Below, piece by piece: positions 46,770-55,530 of a DNA stretch of 64,000 nt. This stretch comes from Methanobrevibacter sp. (lineage in GTDB: Archaea > Methanobacteriota > Methanobacteria > Methanobacteriales > Methanobacteriaceae): the NCBI RefSeq assembly GCF_015062935.1, contig NZ_SUTM01000011.1, positions 1 to 64,000 on the forward strand, in the 5' to 3' direction. Each line of letters begins with the position of its first letter. Position 1 is the stretch's first letter. The notes under the pieces are model-generated. The model was given only the letters and a program-made list of their open reading frames with translations. It was not told where the DNA came from and ran no database searches. Both the position numbers and the translations under genes were made by a program.

Positions 46770-46785
46770 ATACCTATGGGGGTAT
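46770..46785 (-). promoter_or_regulatory. CsoR-type operator of csoR
   Basis: ATACCTATGGGGGTAT is an imperfect palindrome sharing the ATACC...GGGTAT arms of the ATPase operator. The near edge is 26 bases before the csoR ATG, consistent with autoregulation. Confidence 0.75.
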
Positions 46786-46889
46786 GTATATGCTGTTGCA
46801 CTATATAAAGTTTTTCTTAAATCAGTTCCAAAAAAATGTAAGTGTAAAAAATAGTTTAAAAAAATAAAAAAAGGAGGAAAAGTTCAAGA

Positions 46890-47987
46890 TCATGCTTGAT
46901 TTTCCATTTCTTCAAATTTAGCTGGGAAGTATTCGTCTACTACGTACTCGAGCCCATATTTTGAGAAAGATTGCTGTTCTGCTTTCTTACCAATCTTAAG
47001 CATTTTCTTAATTTCGGTTTGCCAGAAATCAGTTTTATACCTTGGGTCTTTAGAAAGCTCTTTTAGTCTCATGACGTCTACATCTTTGAGTTTATCTGTA
47101 GGTAAATCGTAGTTGATAATGTCGGATGCAGTTACTCCAATGAATTTGGCGTCAGGAGTTGCGAGGTCATGATTAACGTGAGCTAATTTTGCACTTCCTG
47201 AGATAATTACCTGTGCAATGTGGAATCCCCAAGGGTCTCCGTCGTTACAGATATATACCGGTAAGTCTAATTCTGTGTTGACTCTTTTAATGAATCTTCT
47301 TGTAGCACGAGCGGCTTGTCCTTTAAGTCCAACAATTAAACAGTTAAACCTTTCGTGTGCGTTTTCCTGAACTAACCTGTGGAACATTCCCATGGTTTCC
47401 ACTGCCAGTACTTTGTCTACTTTATGGTCTAAAAATTCGACCTGGTCAATAGTAGGAGAAATTGTGTAACCGGATTTTCCCATTTTTGCAGCATTAACTT
47501 CCACTTCATCAAGAAGGGTAAGGTTTCCGTAAACTGATGCACCGTCTTCTTCAGGCATTAAACCTAAATCTTCACGGGTGGTTCCGAGAGTTACTTCTAA
47601 GTCTTCTCCAACGATGTTGGATTCTTGCTGTGATTTAAAACTGATTCCCCATCCTTCGGAAACATAGTACATTTCCCTGATTGTAGCTGTTTTTTCACGA
47701 GCAACAAGATCTTTACAGAAGTTTGCAACATAAACCATTTGTCCTAATTTTCTGATTTGTTTCACATTACCTAAGGACCTTCTACCGAATCTGTCACCTA
47801 AGACGTAGTATCTTTTTGCGTCATCGTAAACAATATTTCCAGTACCTCTTGATGGGATTCTAATACTAGGGACTTTGTTTTTTTCAATTTCTTCAATGAT
47901 TTCTTGACCTAAACCTTTTAGCTTATTGAAGGTATATTCTTTTCTTTCTTCTTTATGTAATCTACCTTTTTTTGTATCTTCAGCCAT
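46890..47987 (-). CDS. top6A: DNA topoisomerase VI subunit A
   Basis: 365-residue Spo11-related subunit that cleaves DNA. Catalytic Tyr is expected in the [12 protein letters not shown] segment (about residues 103-114); the Toprim acidic cluster is [12 protein letters not shown] (about 245). Downstream T-rich sequence may terminate it. It follows top6B by nine bases on the same strand, with SD AGGTGAT. Confidence 0.96.
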   Translation of the reverse strand: MAEDTKKGRLHKEERKEYTFNKLKGLGQEIIEEIEKNKVPSIRIPSRGTGNIVYDDAKRYYVLGDRFGRRSLGNVKQIRKLGQMVYVANFCKDLVAREKTATIREMYYVSEGWGISFKSQQESNIVGEDLEVTLGTTREDLGLMPEEDGASVYGNLTLLDEVEVNAAKMGKSGYTISPTIDQVEFLDHKVDKVLAVETMGMFHRLVQENAHERFNCLIVGLKGQAARATRRFIKRVNTELDLPVYICNDGDPWGFHIAQVIISGSAKLAHVNHDLATPDAKFIGVTASDIINYDLPTDKLKDVDVMRLKELSKDPRYKTDFWQTEIKKMLKIGKKAEQQSFSKYGLEYVVDEYFPAKFEEMENQA

Positions 47988-47996
47988 TTAAATCAC

Positions 47997-49706
47997 CTAT
48001 TCATCTTCAAAACCATCTTCAACTTCATCTTCTTCGAAGTTATCTAATGCGGATTGACCTTCTTCAACTGCGCGTCCGTATTCATCAACTTCTTCCATGA
48101 TAATTGCATCAAGTTCTTCTTCTTCCTCTTCTTCTTCAACTTTCTCACCAAGCAGTTCTGCAAGAGCTCTTTTTGTTACTTTTGCTAAAACTTCTTGATA
48201 TTCAGGAACTCCGGTTTCACCGAGTTTTGCAGCTTCTTCGATAATAACTGGAACGTATTCTTCAAATACTTTAGAACGTTTTTCTTTTTCTTTAGCTGCT
48301 CTTTTAGCTCTCAGGTGTTTTTGTAATTTACGGGCTAATTTCATTGTTGCCTGTCTGATTTCGTGAACAATTTCAGGTTCTGGTGAAACACTTTGTTTTC
48401 CTGTTGAAAGGTAAGGTACCTGAGTTGAAATAATATTTACAAATAATGTCAATGGGGTGTTGTCCATATCTTTTAGGCCGTAACGTTTCCAGTCAATACT
48501 TTTGAGGGCTTCTGTAATAGCACAGCTTCCTGCATCAAATGTTAACGGAACTCTGTTAGCAAATCTCATAATTTCAGATTTTCTTTTCTCATTGACAACT
48601 CTTCCTGCATCTCCTCCGTATGCAAGTCCTGCTTCAATAATGAATGAAACACCTCCTGCATAGGTTACAGGTTTTCTGGTAATTGTGGTTACGAATTCAG
48701 GTTTAAGAATCTGTTTCATACCTTTTTCAATCTGTTCGGATCCGATTGGTATAAGTCCGTCTGTTGGAGGAGCCATGAATTTCATTTTCTTAAAGCAGTG
48801 CACGATAGCTTCCGCTTCAGGGAATGTCATAGCTTTAGGACGTTTATTCATATCAATGCCGGTGAGTTCAGCAATTTCATCAACTCTTTTGTTGGACATT
48901 CTTGACATTGATGAGGTTAACATACTTTTATATCTTCTACTGTCGGTATTTTGTGCCATTGTCATTAAGTCATCAGCACTTACACCTTTAGGGTGAGGTA
49001 ATACTTCTTTTGGTTGTACTGGGACAACATTCGCTGCTCTTTTGAAAATATATTTGTGTCCTGATGGGTCTCTGAATGTGATTTTTGCGTGAGGGTTTCC
49101 AATCATGGTTCTTCTGATGTATTCGAAAGCACCCTGCTCTGCAAGTGAGTATGATACTTCTTTGAATTGTAATTCAATGCATACTCCAGTACTTTCGGCA
49201 GGATAATCTTCTCTTTCCATTAAAATTCCCCGGTTGTTTTTAACATCCATCTGGAATTTCATTTTCACTCCTTTAATTTCATCCCCGTCTTTGTAGCATG
49301 AAATTACGCGTGCAGGTTTACCGGTAGTCATCTGTGATAAAAGCACACAACCACTACATCCTAAACCTTGTTGTCCTCTTGATTGGATGTTTCTGAATTT
49401 GGATCCTGCAAACATCATACAGTATACCTGCATTACATAGTCTTCAGGAATTCCAGGTCCATTATCCTTGTGTCTTAAAATGTAATGTTCTTTATCAACA
49501 CGCTTTAATTCTATATCAATATCAGGCAATATTCCTGCTTCTTCAGCTGCGTCAAAACTATTTGTAATCAGTTCGTGGAAAACAATAGTTAAAGAACGAA
49601 TTTTACCTGTGAATCCAAGCATCTGTTTATTTTTTCTGAAGAACTCAGATGGGGTCAATCTCTGAAAGTCCTCTTCCCAGTCAAGTCCTACTTGTTCTTG
49701 AGCCAA
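47997..49706 (-). CDS. top6B: DNA topoisomerase VI subunit B
   Basis: 569-residue GHKL ATPase subunit. ATP-site motifs [14 protein letters not shown] (about residues 46-59), [14 protein letters not shown] and [17 protein letters not shown] (about 107) are clear; an acidic C-terminal tail ([18 protein letters not shown]) follows the transducer domain. Translation starts at TTG (49706), supported by a strong SD, AGGAGG, about 10 bases upstream. First of the top6B-top6A pair; a 417-base gene-free region lies upstream. Confidence 0.95.
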   Translation of the reverse strand: MAQEQVGLDWEEDFQRLTPSEFFRKNKQMLGFTGKIRSLTIVFHELITNSFDAAEEAGILPDIDIELKRVDKEHYILRHKDNGPGIPEDYVMQVYCMMFAGSKFRNIQSRGQQGLGCSGCVLLSQMTTGKPARVISCYKDGDEIKGVKMKFQMDVKNNRGILMEREDYPAESTGVCIELQFKEVSYSLAEQGAFEYIRRTMIGNPHAKITFRDPSGHKYIFKRAANVVPVQPKEVLPHPKGVSADDLMTMAQNTDSRRYKSMLTSSMSRMSNKRVDEIAELTGIDMNKRPKAMTFPEAEAIVHCFKKMKFMAPPTDGLIPIGSEQIEKGMKQILKPEFVTTITRKPVTYAGGVSFIIEAGLAYGGDAGRVVNEKRKSEIMRFANRVPLTFDAGSCAITEALKSIDWKRYGLKDMDNTPLTLFVNIISTQVPYLSTGKQSVSPEPEIVHEIRQATMKLARKLQKHLRAKRAAKEKEKRSKVFEEYVPVIIEEAAKLGETGVPEYQEVLAKVTKRALAELLGEKVEEEEEEEELDAIIMEEVDEYGRAVEEGQSALDNFEEDEVEDGFEDE

Positions 49707-50123
49707 AATTTTTCCTCCTAATAATTAAGTATGTTTTAGTTATTATCCTGACTATATTTAAATGAAATGAGAGAGCATTTGAAAAGTAATATTTATACCC
49801 TACCCTATCTAAGTCGATTAAATATATGGTAAAATAATAATTTAAAAACATGTAGAAAATATAGTATTTACACTATGCTATCTATATATGTTGGTTGAAG
49901 TATATAATAGTTTGCTATTAATTCCATAATTTTTATAGCAATCTTTTATTAAAATTGTTTCAGATATGTAATATTTATTTGATTCTGTTTTTAGAGGTTT
50001 ATGGAGTTTATTTTTTAAAATAAATAAAAAGTTGTATGGCTTTATAATATTGTAATTACTCAGTAAAATTGTTTTTATTTGAAACTGACTAGTTTAAATA
50101 ATTTTAATAATAAATTAAAAGTC
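49707..50123. other. 417-base gene-free region between divergent top6B and the JAMM-like module
   Basis: AT-rich, no credible ORF. Minus-strand CATTTAAATATAGTC near 49752-49766 may be the top6B TATA box. A small hairpin-like ATAGT/ACTAT (about 49862-49877) and short CCTA repeats (ACCCTACCCTATC near 49797-49809) are present but weak. An in-frame TTG at 50079 extends the next ORF but has no SD. Confidence 0.4.
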
Positions 50124-50861
50124 ATGATTTCAAAAAATAGTATTAACAATATTGTCCGCAAACTTCACCTTGATGAGTTCATAGAATCGCATAAGAGACT
50201 TCTTAGAGATAATCGCGGTGGATTTTTGATTCCTTTTGAAGTTAAAATAACTGACAAGGAATATGAAAGATACAGGCATCTTCCAATTGACTGGTCACTT
50301 TCGCCGATAACTAAAGATGACCTGCCTGCTGAATTTTCGGATAAGGCTGTAAAAACTGTTGACATGTTCAGAAAGAAAACTCATGACTTGGATGTGGAAT
50401 GCATGATCTATTTTGACATTGAAACTGGAAACATTGTTTCATGTAATTTTGCAGATGATGGCTCTCCTGACCATGTAAGTGGGACAATATATCCAAATTT
50501 TCTCAAAGGAATGCATATTGCGTCTGCTCATAATCATCCAAGAAAATATGGCTCTCCTCCTTCGGGCAAAAATTTTGAAATGTTGCAGTATGATTTTGAA
50601 GAATTTGAAATTGTATTGTCTCAAAGGGAATTATGGGTTTTAGAATCAAAAACAGAGGTTTTTGATGAGTCCTTTATTAATGAAATTCGTAAAGATTTGG
50701 ATGAAGGTTTACAAGCTATTTTGGATGAAATTTGTGAAGATTTGGATGAAGGTTATCTTGTATTGGATAATCTTAATGAGAAATATGGTAATTTTTTGTT
50801 AGGTTATTTAAATAATAGATTGGATAATATTAAACTAACTAGGAGGTATTTGGATGCATGA
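50124..50861 (+). CDS. JAMM/MPN-like (JAB) metalloprotease domain protein, unknown function
   Basis: 245-residue protein. HIASAHNHPRKYGSPPSGKN (residues 131-150) has the JAMM pattern H-x-H-P...S-x2-(D/N), with Asn150 where Asp is usual; Glu92 (VECMIYFDIE) could be the catalytic acid, the strand before resembles RadC/JAB folds. The N-terminal 80 residues are unfamiliar. Residues about 190-210 contain a 15-residue tandem repeat (DLDEG twice). It overlaps the next small gene by eight bases and lies opposite in strand to a conserved cluster, suggesting an inserted accessory module. A degenerate, inactive JAMM is possible. Confidence 0.6.
   Translation: MISKNSINNIVRKLHLDEFIESHKRLLRDNRGGFLIPFEVKITDKEYERYRHLPIDWSLSPITKDDLPAEFSDKAVKTVDMFRKKTHDLDVECMIYFDIETGNIVSCNFADDGSPDHVSGTIYPNFLKGMHIASAHNHPRKYGSPPSGKNFEMLQYDFEEFEIVLSQRELWVLESKTEVFDESFINEIRKDLDEGLQAILDEICEDLDEGYLVLDNLNEKYGNFLLGYLNNRLDNIKLTRRYLDA
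50692..50754. repeat. 45-base tandem repeat within the JAMM-like gene
   Basis: The 18-base string AAGATTTGGATGAAGGTT occurs at 50692 and again at 50737, exactly 45 bases (15 codons) apart; the segment between is a diverged copy, encoding two DLDEG units. Confidence 0.65.
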
Positions 50862-51075
50862 TTATTATCAAGGTGAAAAAAAAGTAATAGTTACTAAAGA
50901 TGTTGGTTTTAATAAATCAGAACTTATTTCACCAGAAAATCGTCAAAAATCTCGAGAAAGAATGAATAATCCAAATATAGTTTCTGGAAAATACAAATTA
51001 AAAGAGATTTTTGCTGATATTGGCATTACAGTCATTCCCGAAAAAATGACTTTTTGGTATCGGTTCACAGAATAA
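50854..51075 (+). CDS. Small protein of unknown function, partner of JAMM-like gene
   Basis: 73-residue soluble, basic protein with no recognised domain: MHDYYQGEKKVIVTKDVG followed by a charged helix (ISPENRQKSRERMNN) and a C-terminal strand-rich end (GITVIPEKMTFWYRFTE). Its ATG overlaps the end of the JAMM-like gene by eight bases, with SD AGGAGGT inside that gene, so translation is coupled and both proteins probably work together. Confidence 0.7.
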   Translation: MHDYYQGEKKVIVTKDVGFNKSELISPENRQKSRERMNNPNIVSGKYKLKEIFADIGITVIPEKMTFWYRFTE

Positions 51076-51105
51076 TTAAAAAATAAGTTTTAGGAGTATT
51101 AACTC

Positions 51106-51723
51106 CTAATAATCTTTTTCATCAAAGTCGATGCCGTCCTTGAATTCAATTTTATCGTCTTCAATTCCAACGAGGTCTTTGAATTCTTTCATTTTTAAAG
51201 TTTCTTTTTTATGTTCTAAAAATCCATAGACAGATTTGTGTCTGGATCCGTTCAAAATCATTTCAATGGCTTCTTTTGCAATCATTATATTGTCCATTTC
51301 ACCGATTAGAGAAACAGTTTTGCCATAAACTGCCATGTCCACTTCAGCCATTTCCATAATTATTTCGCGTGTTTTCCCGTCTTTTCCAATAATTCTGCCT
51401 TTATGTCTTGCAAGGGCTTTTTTGGATTTTCCAATGTATAATGGTAAGCTGATAACCTCTAAATAAATATCATCACTGACAAGTTTTAAAGCAACTTCAG
51501 GATTGAATCCGCGAGCTACTGCCTTAACAATATGATTTGCATTCCAGACACCTAAAGGGTCTTCCATATCTTCTCTAGGTGTAATGTAAACAGTACCGTC
51601 ATCGCTGTCTATATCCAGCAGTGTTCCTGTTGCTTTTTCAATTGATTTTTTTACATTACCGTTGCTTCCGATTAAAGCCCCAACTCTGTTTTGAGGTATT
51701 TTTAAATAATCTGTTTCCGGCAT
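51106..51723 (-). CDS. KH-domain RNA-binding protein (Pno1/Dim2-like)
   Basis: 205-residue protein with two KH domains: YLKIPQNRVGALIGSNGNVKKSIE (residues 5-28, GxxG loop IGSNG) and LARHKGRIIGKDGKTREIIMEM near 103-124 (GKDG). It belongs to the universal archaeal KH family (arCOG04150, TIGR03665), related to eukaryotic Pno1/Dim2 in small-subunit ribosome assembly. SD AAGGTGATA precedes the ATG. RIO1 and aIF1A genes lie upstream on the same strand. Confidence 0.9.
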   Translation of the reverse strand: MPETDYLKIPQNRVGALIGSNGNVKKSIEKATGTLLDIDSDDGTVYITPREDMEDPLGVWNANHIVKAVARGFNPEVALKLVSDDIYLEVISLPLYIGKSKKALARHKGRIIGKDGKTREIIMEMAEVDMAVYGKTVSLIGEMDNIMIAKEAIEMILNGSRHKSVYGFLEHKKETLKMKEFKDLVGIEDDKIEFKDGIDFDEKDY

Positions 51724-51933
51724 TTTATCACCTTTTTAAATTAAAACTAATAATATTTATCTAATCAAAAATATTTAAAATTTAGGATTGTCATATTTCC
51801 CTAAAAATATGTTTTACTTGCGGTTTTTCTTCAGAATTCCATGTAAATTAATGATATATAAAAAATGATGATAAATAAATTCTAAAAAATAATAAAAATA
51901 AAGATAAGTTGGAATGCTACTGGAGTAACACCA

Positions 51934-52012
51934 TTATCTTCCTGAATCGCCATCAGTTATTTTAAAAAACAAACTCGAATTGCCCTGTAATATGTGAGTT
52001 ACTGGTGGGCAT
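51934..52012 (-). pseudogene. Possible frameshifted mini-ORF
   Basis: After the stop of the symporter gene, minus-strand ATG 52012 with an SD-like CGGAGA opens MPTSNSHITGQFEFVF and stops at 51962. Removing one T from a T6 run there would continue it as KITDGDSGR to 51934. This may be the remnant of a gene, or chance; the open frame is only about 25 residues. Confidence 0.25.
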
Positions 52013-52019
52013 TTCTCCG

Positions 52020-52961
52020 TTAGGATTGATATTTTCTGAAGGCATATGCAAGAATTGATCCTGCAAAATTCTGCAGGACTGAATAAAGCGCTCCTGGAAC
52101 TGTTGCCTGAGATAAGTTTGGAAAATGGGTTTTTGCAAGACTGGTTGACAAACCTGAATTCTGAAATGCCAGTTCGATAGCTACTGTAATTATCTGTTTT
52201 CTGTCCATTCCTGCAAGGCGGCCAATTCCAAATCCGATTAACATTGCAAGGGCATATTGTAGGATAATGACAATGAGTATTATAGCGGATGAGGTTAAGA
52301 TAGCTTGTTTATTGGCTCCAATTACTCCTGCAACGATTAAACAGATTACAATTGATGATGCAGTAGGCAAATATTTTTTTAATTTTTCACAAAAATCAGG
52401 GAATTTGTAATTCAGGATTAAACCTAAAATAATTGGAACAATCACTATTTGAACAATTGAAATGAACATGTCTACTGGATTGAAATGAATTTGATTGCCT
52501 ATTAACAATAATGTGATTATTGGAGTTAGTATAGGAGAAATTACAGTAGAAACTGCAGTCAAAGAAACTGACAGTGCCACATCTCCCTTTGCAAGAAAAG
52601 TAATGACGTCAGATGCGGTTCCTCCAGGAACTGTTCCAACAAGAATGAGTCCGACTGTCAAGGCGGTATCAAGTGAAAATGCCCTTGCAAGAGCAAATGC
52701 TATAAGTGGCATTACGATATATTGCGCTGAAATTCCAACTCCAATTGCCTTAGGATTTTTTAACACATTAATGAAGTCATCTGTTTTCAATGTGGTTCCC
52801 ATTGTAAAAAGAACAACACTTAAAAGTAAATTAAGAATATTGATGCCATTATATTCGCTTAAAACCCATTTGAATGAATTCGGATAAACTAAAGAAATAG
52901 CTACTGCCACCAATATTATTATAAAAAAATATTTTTCAATAATGTTAAAAATCCCTTTCAT
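52020..52961 (-). CDS. Bile acid:sodium symporter family transporter
   Basis: 313-residue polytopic membrane protein of the BASS family, about ten hydrophobic helices. Characteristic segments are LVGTVPGGTASDVITFLAKG (about residues 105-124) with the sodium-site glycine/threonine pattern, and ELAFQNSGLSTSLAKTHF (about 267-284). The substrate may be an organic anion; bile acids themselves are not implied. It lies between rio1 and the KH-protein gene on the same strand, where other archaea do not carry it to my knowledge. Confidence 0.88.
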   Translation of the reverse strand: MKGIFNIIEKYFFIIILVAVAISLVYPNSFKWVLSEYNGINILNLLLSVVLFTMGTTLKTDDFINVLKNPKAIGVGISAQYIVMPLIAFALARAFSLDTALTVGLILVGTVPGGTASDVITFLAKGDVALSVSLTAVSTVISPILTPIITLLLIGNQIHFNPVDMFISIVQIVIVPIILGLILNYKFPDFCEKLKKYLPTASSIVICLIVAGVIGANKQAILTSSAIILIVIILQYALAMLIGFGIGRLAGMDRKQIITVAIELAFQNSGLSTSLAKTHFPNLSQATVPGALYSVLQNFAGSILAYAFRKYQS

Positions 52962-53067
52962 AGTTCAATTTTTGATTTAGAACATTAAAAACGTATTGGT
53001 AATTATTGCGGTTGATAAATTGGATTGTCCGATTGGTGAGTTATTTATTTGATTTATGGGGAGGTAT

Positions 53068-53841
53068 TCAAAATTTGGGATTGACATATTCCCATATTTC
53101 ATCAAAACTGGTTTTAACACCAAGTTTGGTGTATTCGCGAACTAATGTATTTATGTCTCTTTCAAGCAGTTCTTTAGAAATAGGATTGTCTAAAACTACT
53201 GACTGTGAAACATCAATGATAACAGGTTCTTCATTCAGATTTAAAATATTGTAATTGGACAAATCTCCATGAACCAGTTTTGCCTCATTTACAAAGAGTT
53301 TCAGCTGCACAAGCAGTTTGTTGAAAAATTCATCAGGATTTTGTGGCGGCTGGTTTTTAACGGGCTGTGCAGGATTTCCGTTTTCATCGCCGATAAACTC
53401 AATAATCAATACATTATTTGCACTGGTTATAGGTTCGGGAACATTTACTCCAGCATTATACAGTCTGGTCAGATTTTTAAATTCCTTTGTAACCCATGAA
53501 TAGATGATTTTTCTTTTGTTTTTGGTTTTAATGTTAAATCTCGGATCGCCTTTAAGGTAATAGTCCATTTTTTTAAAATCAGAAGTAGCTATTCTATAGA
53601 TTTTAACAGCTACAAATTTTTCATCGTCTGTAATGCCTGTAAGTACGTTGGCTTCTTTACCTGTACTTATGGCGCCGTTTAAAACATCAATATGGCCCTG
53701 ATTTGCTAATTTGTATAATGTCTCAAGTGTCAACTTATCAAAAATTTCATTTCCCACTTTCCTGTCGGAACTGTCCTTTTTTCTTTTCTGGGAATGCAAT
53801 TTTTCATGTGCCTTGTCGGCTTTAGCAATCTTGCGGTCCAT
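53068..53841 (-). CDS. rio1: Serine protein kinase RIO1
   Basis: 257-residue atypical protein kinase. STGKEANVLTG (P-loop, about residues 60-70), LVHGDLSNYNIL (catalytic loop, about 189-200) and PVIIDVSQSVVLDNP (metal loop, about 206) are RIO1-type. It acts in small-subunit maturation. Start ATG 53841 (MDRKIAKADK) is preferred; the TTG at 53850 gives three more residues. aIF1A is just upstream on the same strand, and the KH protein is downstream after the inserted symporter. Confidence 0.93.
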   Translation of the reverse strand: MDRKIAKADKAHEKLHSQKRKKDSSDRKVGNEIFDKLTLETLYKLANQGHIDVLNGAISTGKEANVLTGITDDEKFVAVKIYRIATSDFKKMDYYLKGDPRFNIKTKNKRKIIYSWVTKEFKNLTRLYNAGVNVPEPITSANNVLIIEFIGDENGNPAQPVKNQPPQNPDEFFNKLLVQLKLFVNEAKLVHGDLSNYNILNLNEEPVIIDVSQSVVLDNPISKELLERDINTLVREYTKLGVKTSFDEIWEYVNPKF

Positions 53842-53868
53842 TTGTATCAAAAAAATAAGTAGTGAAGA

Positions 53869-54174
53869 CTACATTTTTAAGTAGCCTTTTCTTTCAAGCC
53901 AGTTGGATTCGGTTTTGGTGTATCTCCAGATTACGTCTGCTTTTTCATCAGCCTGGAAGTCCCATGGTTTTACAAGGATTACATCTCCTTCACGAATCCA
54001 AATACGTTTTTTCATTTTACCAGGGATTCTGGTCATTCTTATATTTCCGTCAGCACAGCGGACTTTTAGTTTTCCGTGTCCCATGATTTGTTCAACTACT
54101 CCAGGTATTTCTCCTTTTTTAGGAGTTCTTACTCTTCTGTACTCTTGTTGATTATTGTTATTAGGTCTTGACAA
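53869..54174 (-). CDS. eif1A: Translation initiation factor 1A
   Basis: 101-residue OB-fold initiation factor aIF1A, with GEIPGVVEQIMGHGKLKVRC (about residues 20-39) and IPGKMKKRIWIREGDVILV typical. Translation appears to start at TTG 54174, since a strong SD (TTGGAGGAGA) lies about 8 bases upstream and no ATG is near. It is divergent from moeA with a shared promoter region of about 100 bases. First gene of the ribosome-biogenesis run aIF1A-RIO1-KH. Confidence 0.95.
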   Translation of the reverse strand: MSRPNNNNQQEYRRVRTPKKGEIPGVVEQIMGHGKLKVRCADGNIRMTRIPGKMKKRIWIREGDVILVKPWDFQADEKADVIWRYTKTESNWLERKGYLKM

Positions 54175-54280
54175 ATACTCTCCTCCAAAATAATAATACG
54201 TTCTCCATAAGATTAAATTATTTATATTTATATCAATATATTATATATTAATTTATTGGATTTTATATAAAGTGGTAACA

Positions 54281-55504
54281 ATGGGAACCGAATTTTTAAA
54301 AATTAAAGAATGTGATGAAGCTATTGATATTATTCAAAATTTATTTAATGAAAACTTAAAGCCACAAAGTGAAGAGATTGATGTAAGTGAAGCTTATGGC
54401 AGAATACTGTTTGAAGATGTTTACTCAAGAATGGACTTTCCTCCATTCAACAAAGCCTTGAAGGACGGATTTGCCATAATGGCCAGTGACAGTTTCGGCG
54501 CATCCGAAGAATCTCCAAACACTTTGGAAGTCATTGATTTTCTTGAAGCCGGTGCAACAACCGATAAAAAGGTAGAGAAAGGAAAATGTATTGAAATCAG
54601 TACCGGCGCAGCAATGCCTGAAGGATCTGATGCTGTTTTGATGGTTGAATATGCTGAAAAGATGGACGGCGAAGTAAATCTTTTAACTACAGTAACACCA
54701 TTTCAGGATGTTGCCAAAAAAGGTTCTGACATTGAAGAAGGTAAACTGATTCTTAAAAAAGGTGATTTCCTCAACCCTGGTAAAATCGGTGTTTTGCTTT
54801 CCCAGGGATTTGAAACTATTGAAGTTTATAAAAAACCGACTGTTGGTATAGTGTCATCAGGTAATGAAATTACACTTCAGGGTGAAGAGCTGGAATATGG
54901 AAAAATCTATGATGTAAATGGTGGAATGATTAAAAACGATGCCATTTCCTGTGGTGCAGATGCAAAATTCTTGGGGGTTATGAGAGATGACTATGATGAG
55001 GTAAAAGAGAAGATAGTTACATCCCTTGAAGAAGTTGACATACTGTTCTGTTCAGGCGGAACATCAGCAGGTTTGGGAGATGTATTAAAACATGTTCTTG
55101 ATGAGCTTGGAGAAGTTCGTATCCATGGAATTTCAGTCCAGCCTGGAAAACCGACAATTGTAGGCGTCATTGACGGCAAACTTGTCATCGGCCTTCCTGG
55201 AAATCCTGTTTCTGCATTAATGATATTCAATGCATTTGTAGCTGAACCTTTAACAAGACTTGCAGGAATAGACAAGGACTTTGAATTGGCTACTGTTAAA
55301 GGCAAAATCACAAAAAGAATTCACTCTCAGGTTGGAAGAATGCAGTATCAGCTTGTTAAAGTAGATGGTGAAAATATTCAGCCAATATTCAAGGATTCAG
55401 GAGCTATATTTTCACTTTCCACTGCCGACGGTTATGTGAAAATTCCAAAATTGGTTGAACTGGTTGACGAGGGTGAAGAAGTAGAAGTTTATTTATTCAA
55501 TTAA
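54281..55504 (+). CDS. moeA: Molybdopterin molybdenumtransferase MoeA
   Basis: 407-residue MoeA, inserting Mo or W into adenylated molybdopterin; methanogens need it for formylmethanofuran dehydrogenase. Motifs: PPFNKALKDGFAIMASD (about residues 53-69), ISTGAAMPEGSDAVLMVE (about 107), FCSGGTSAGLGDV (about 257) and GLPGNPVSALM (about 303). Start ATG 54281 is used; an in-frame GTG at 54272 adds three residues and overlaps the likely SD AGTGGT. C-terminal domain IV is present in this chain without a fused lyase or Pbp domain. Confidence 0.93.
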   Translation: MGTEFLKIKECDEAIDIIQNLFNENLKPQSEEIDVSEAYGRILFEDVYSRMDFPPFNKALKDGFAIMASDSFGASEESPNTLEVIDFLEAGATTDKKVEKGKCIEISTGAAMPEGSDAVLMVEYAEKMDGEVNLLTTVTPFQDVAKKGSDIEEGKLILKKGDFLNPGKIGVLLSQGFETIEVYKKPTVGIVSSGNEITLQGEELEYGKIYDVNGGMIKNDAISCGADAKFLGVMRDDYDEVKEKIVTSLEEVDILFCSGGTSAGLGDVLKHVLDELGEVRIHGISVQPGKPTIVGVIDGKLVIGLPGNPVSALMIFNAFVAEPLTRLAGIDKDFELATVKGKITKRIHSQVGRMQYQLVKVDGENIQPIFKDSGAIFSLSTADGYVKIPKLVELVDEGEEVEVYLFN

Positions 55505-55530
55505 AATTAAAATTTTAAGTAGGTGCTATT

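Noticed and set aside
46745-46801. N-terminal extension of csoR to the track start at 46801
   Set aside because: It would place the start upstream of and across the operator and adds a His/Gln/Ile-rich segment not found in the family.
49797-49880. Short CCTA repeats and an ATAGT/ACTAT stem considered as an origin or CRISPR leader
   Set aside because: Repeats are too short and too few; there are no spaced identical repeats, no cas genes and no Cdc6/Orc gene nearby.
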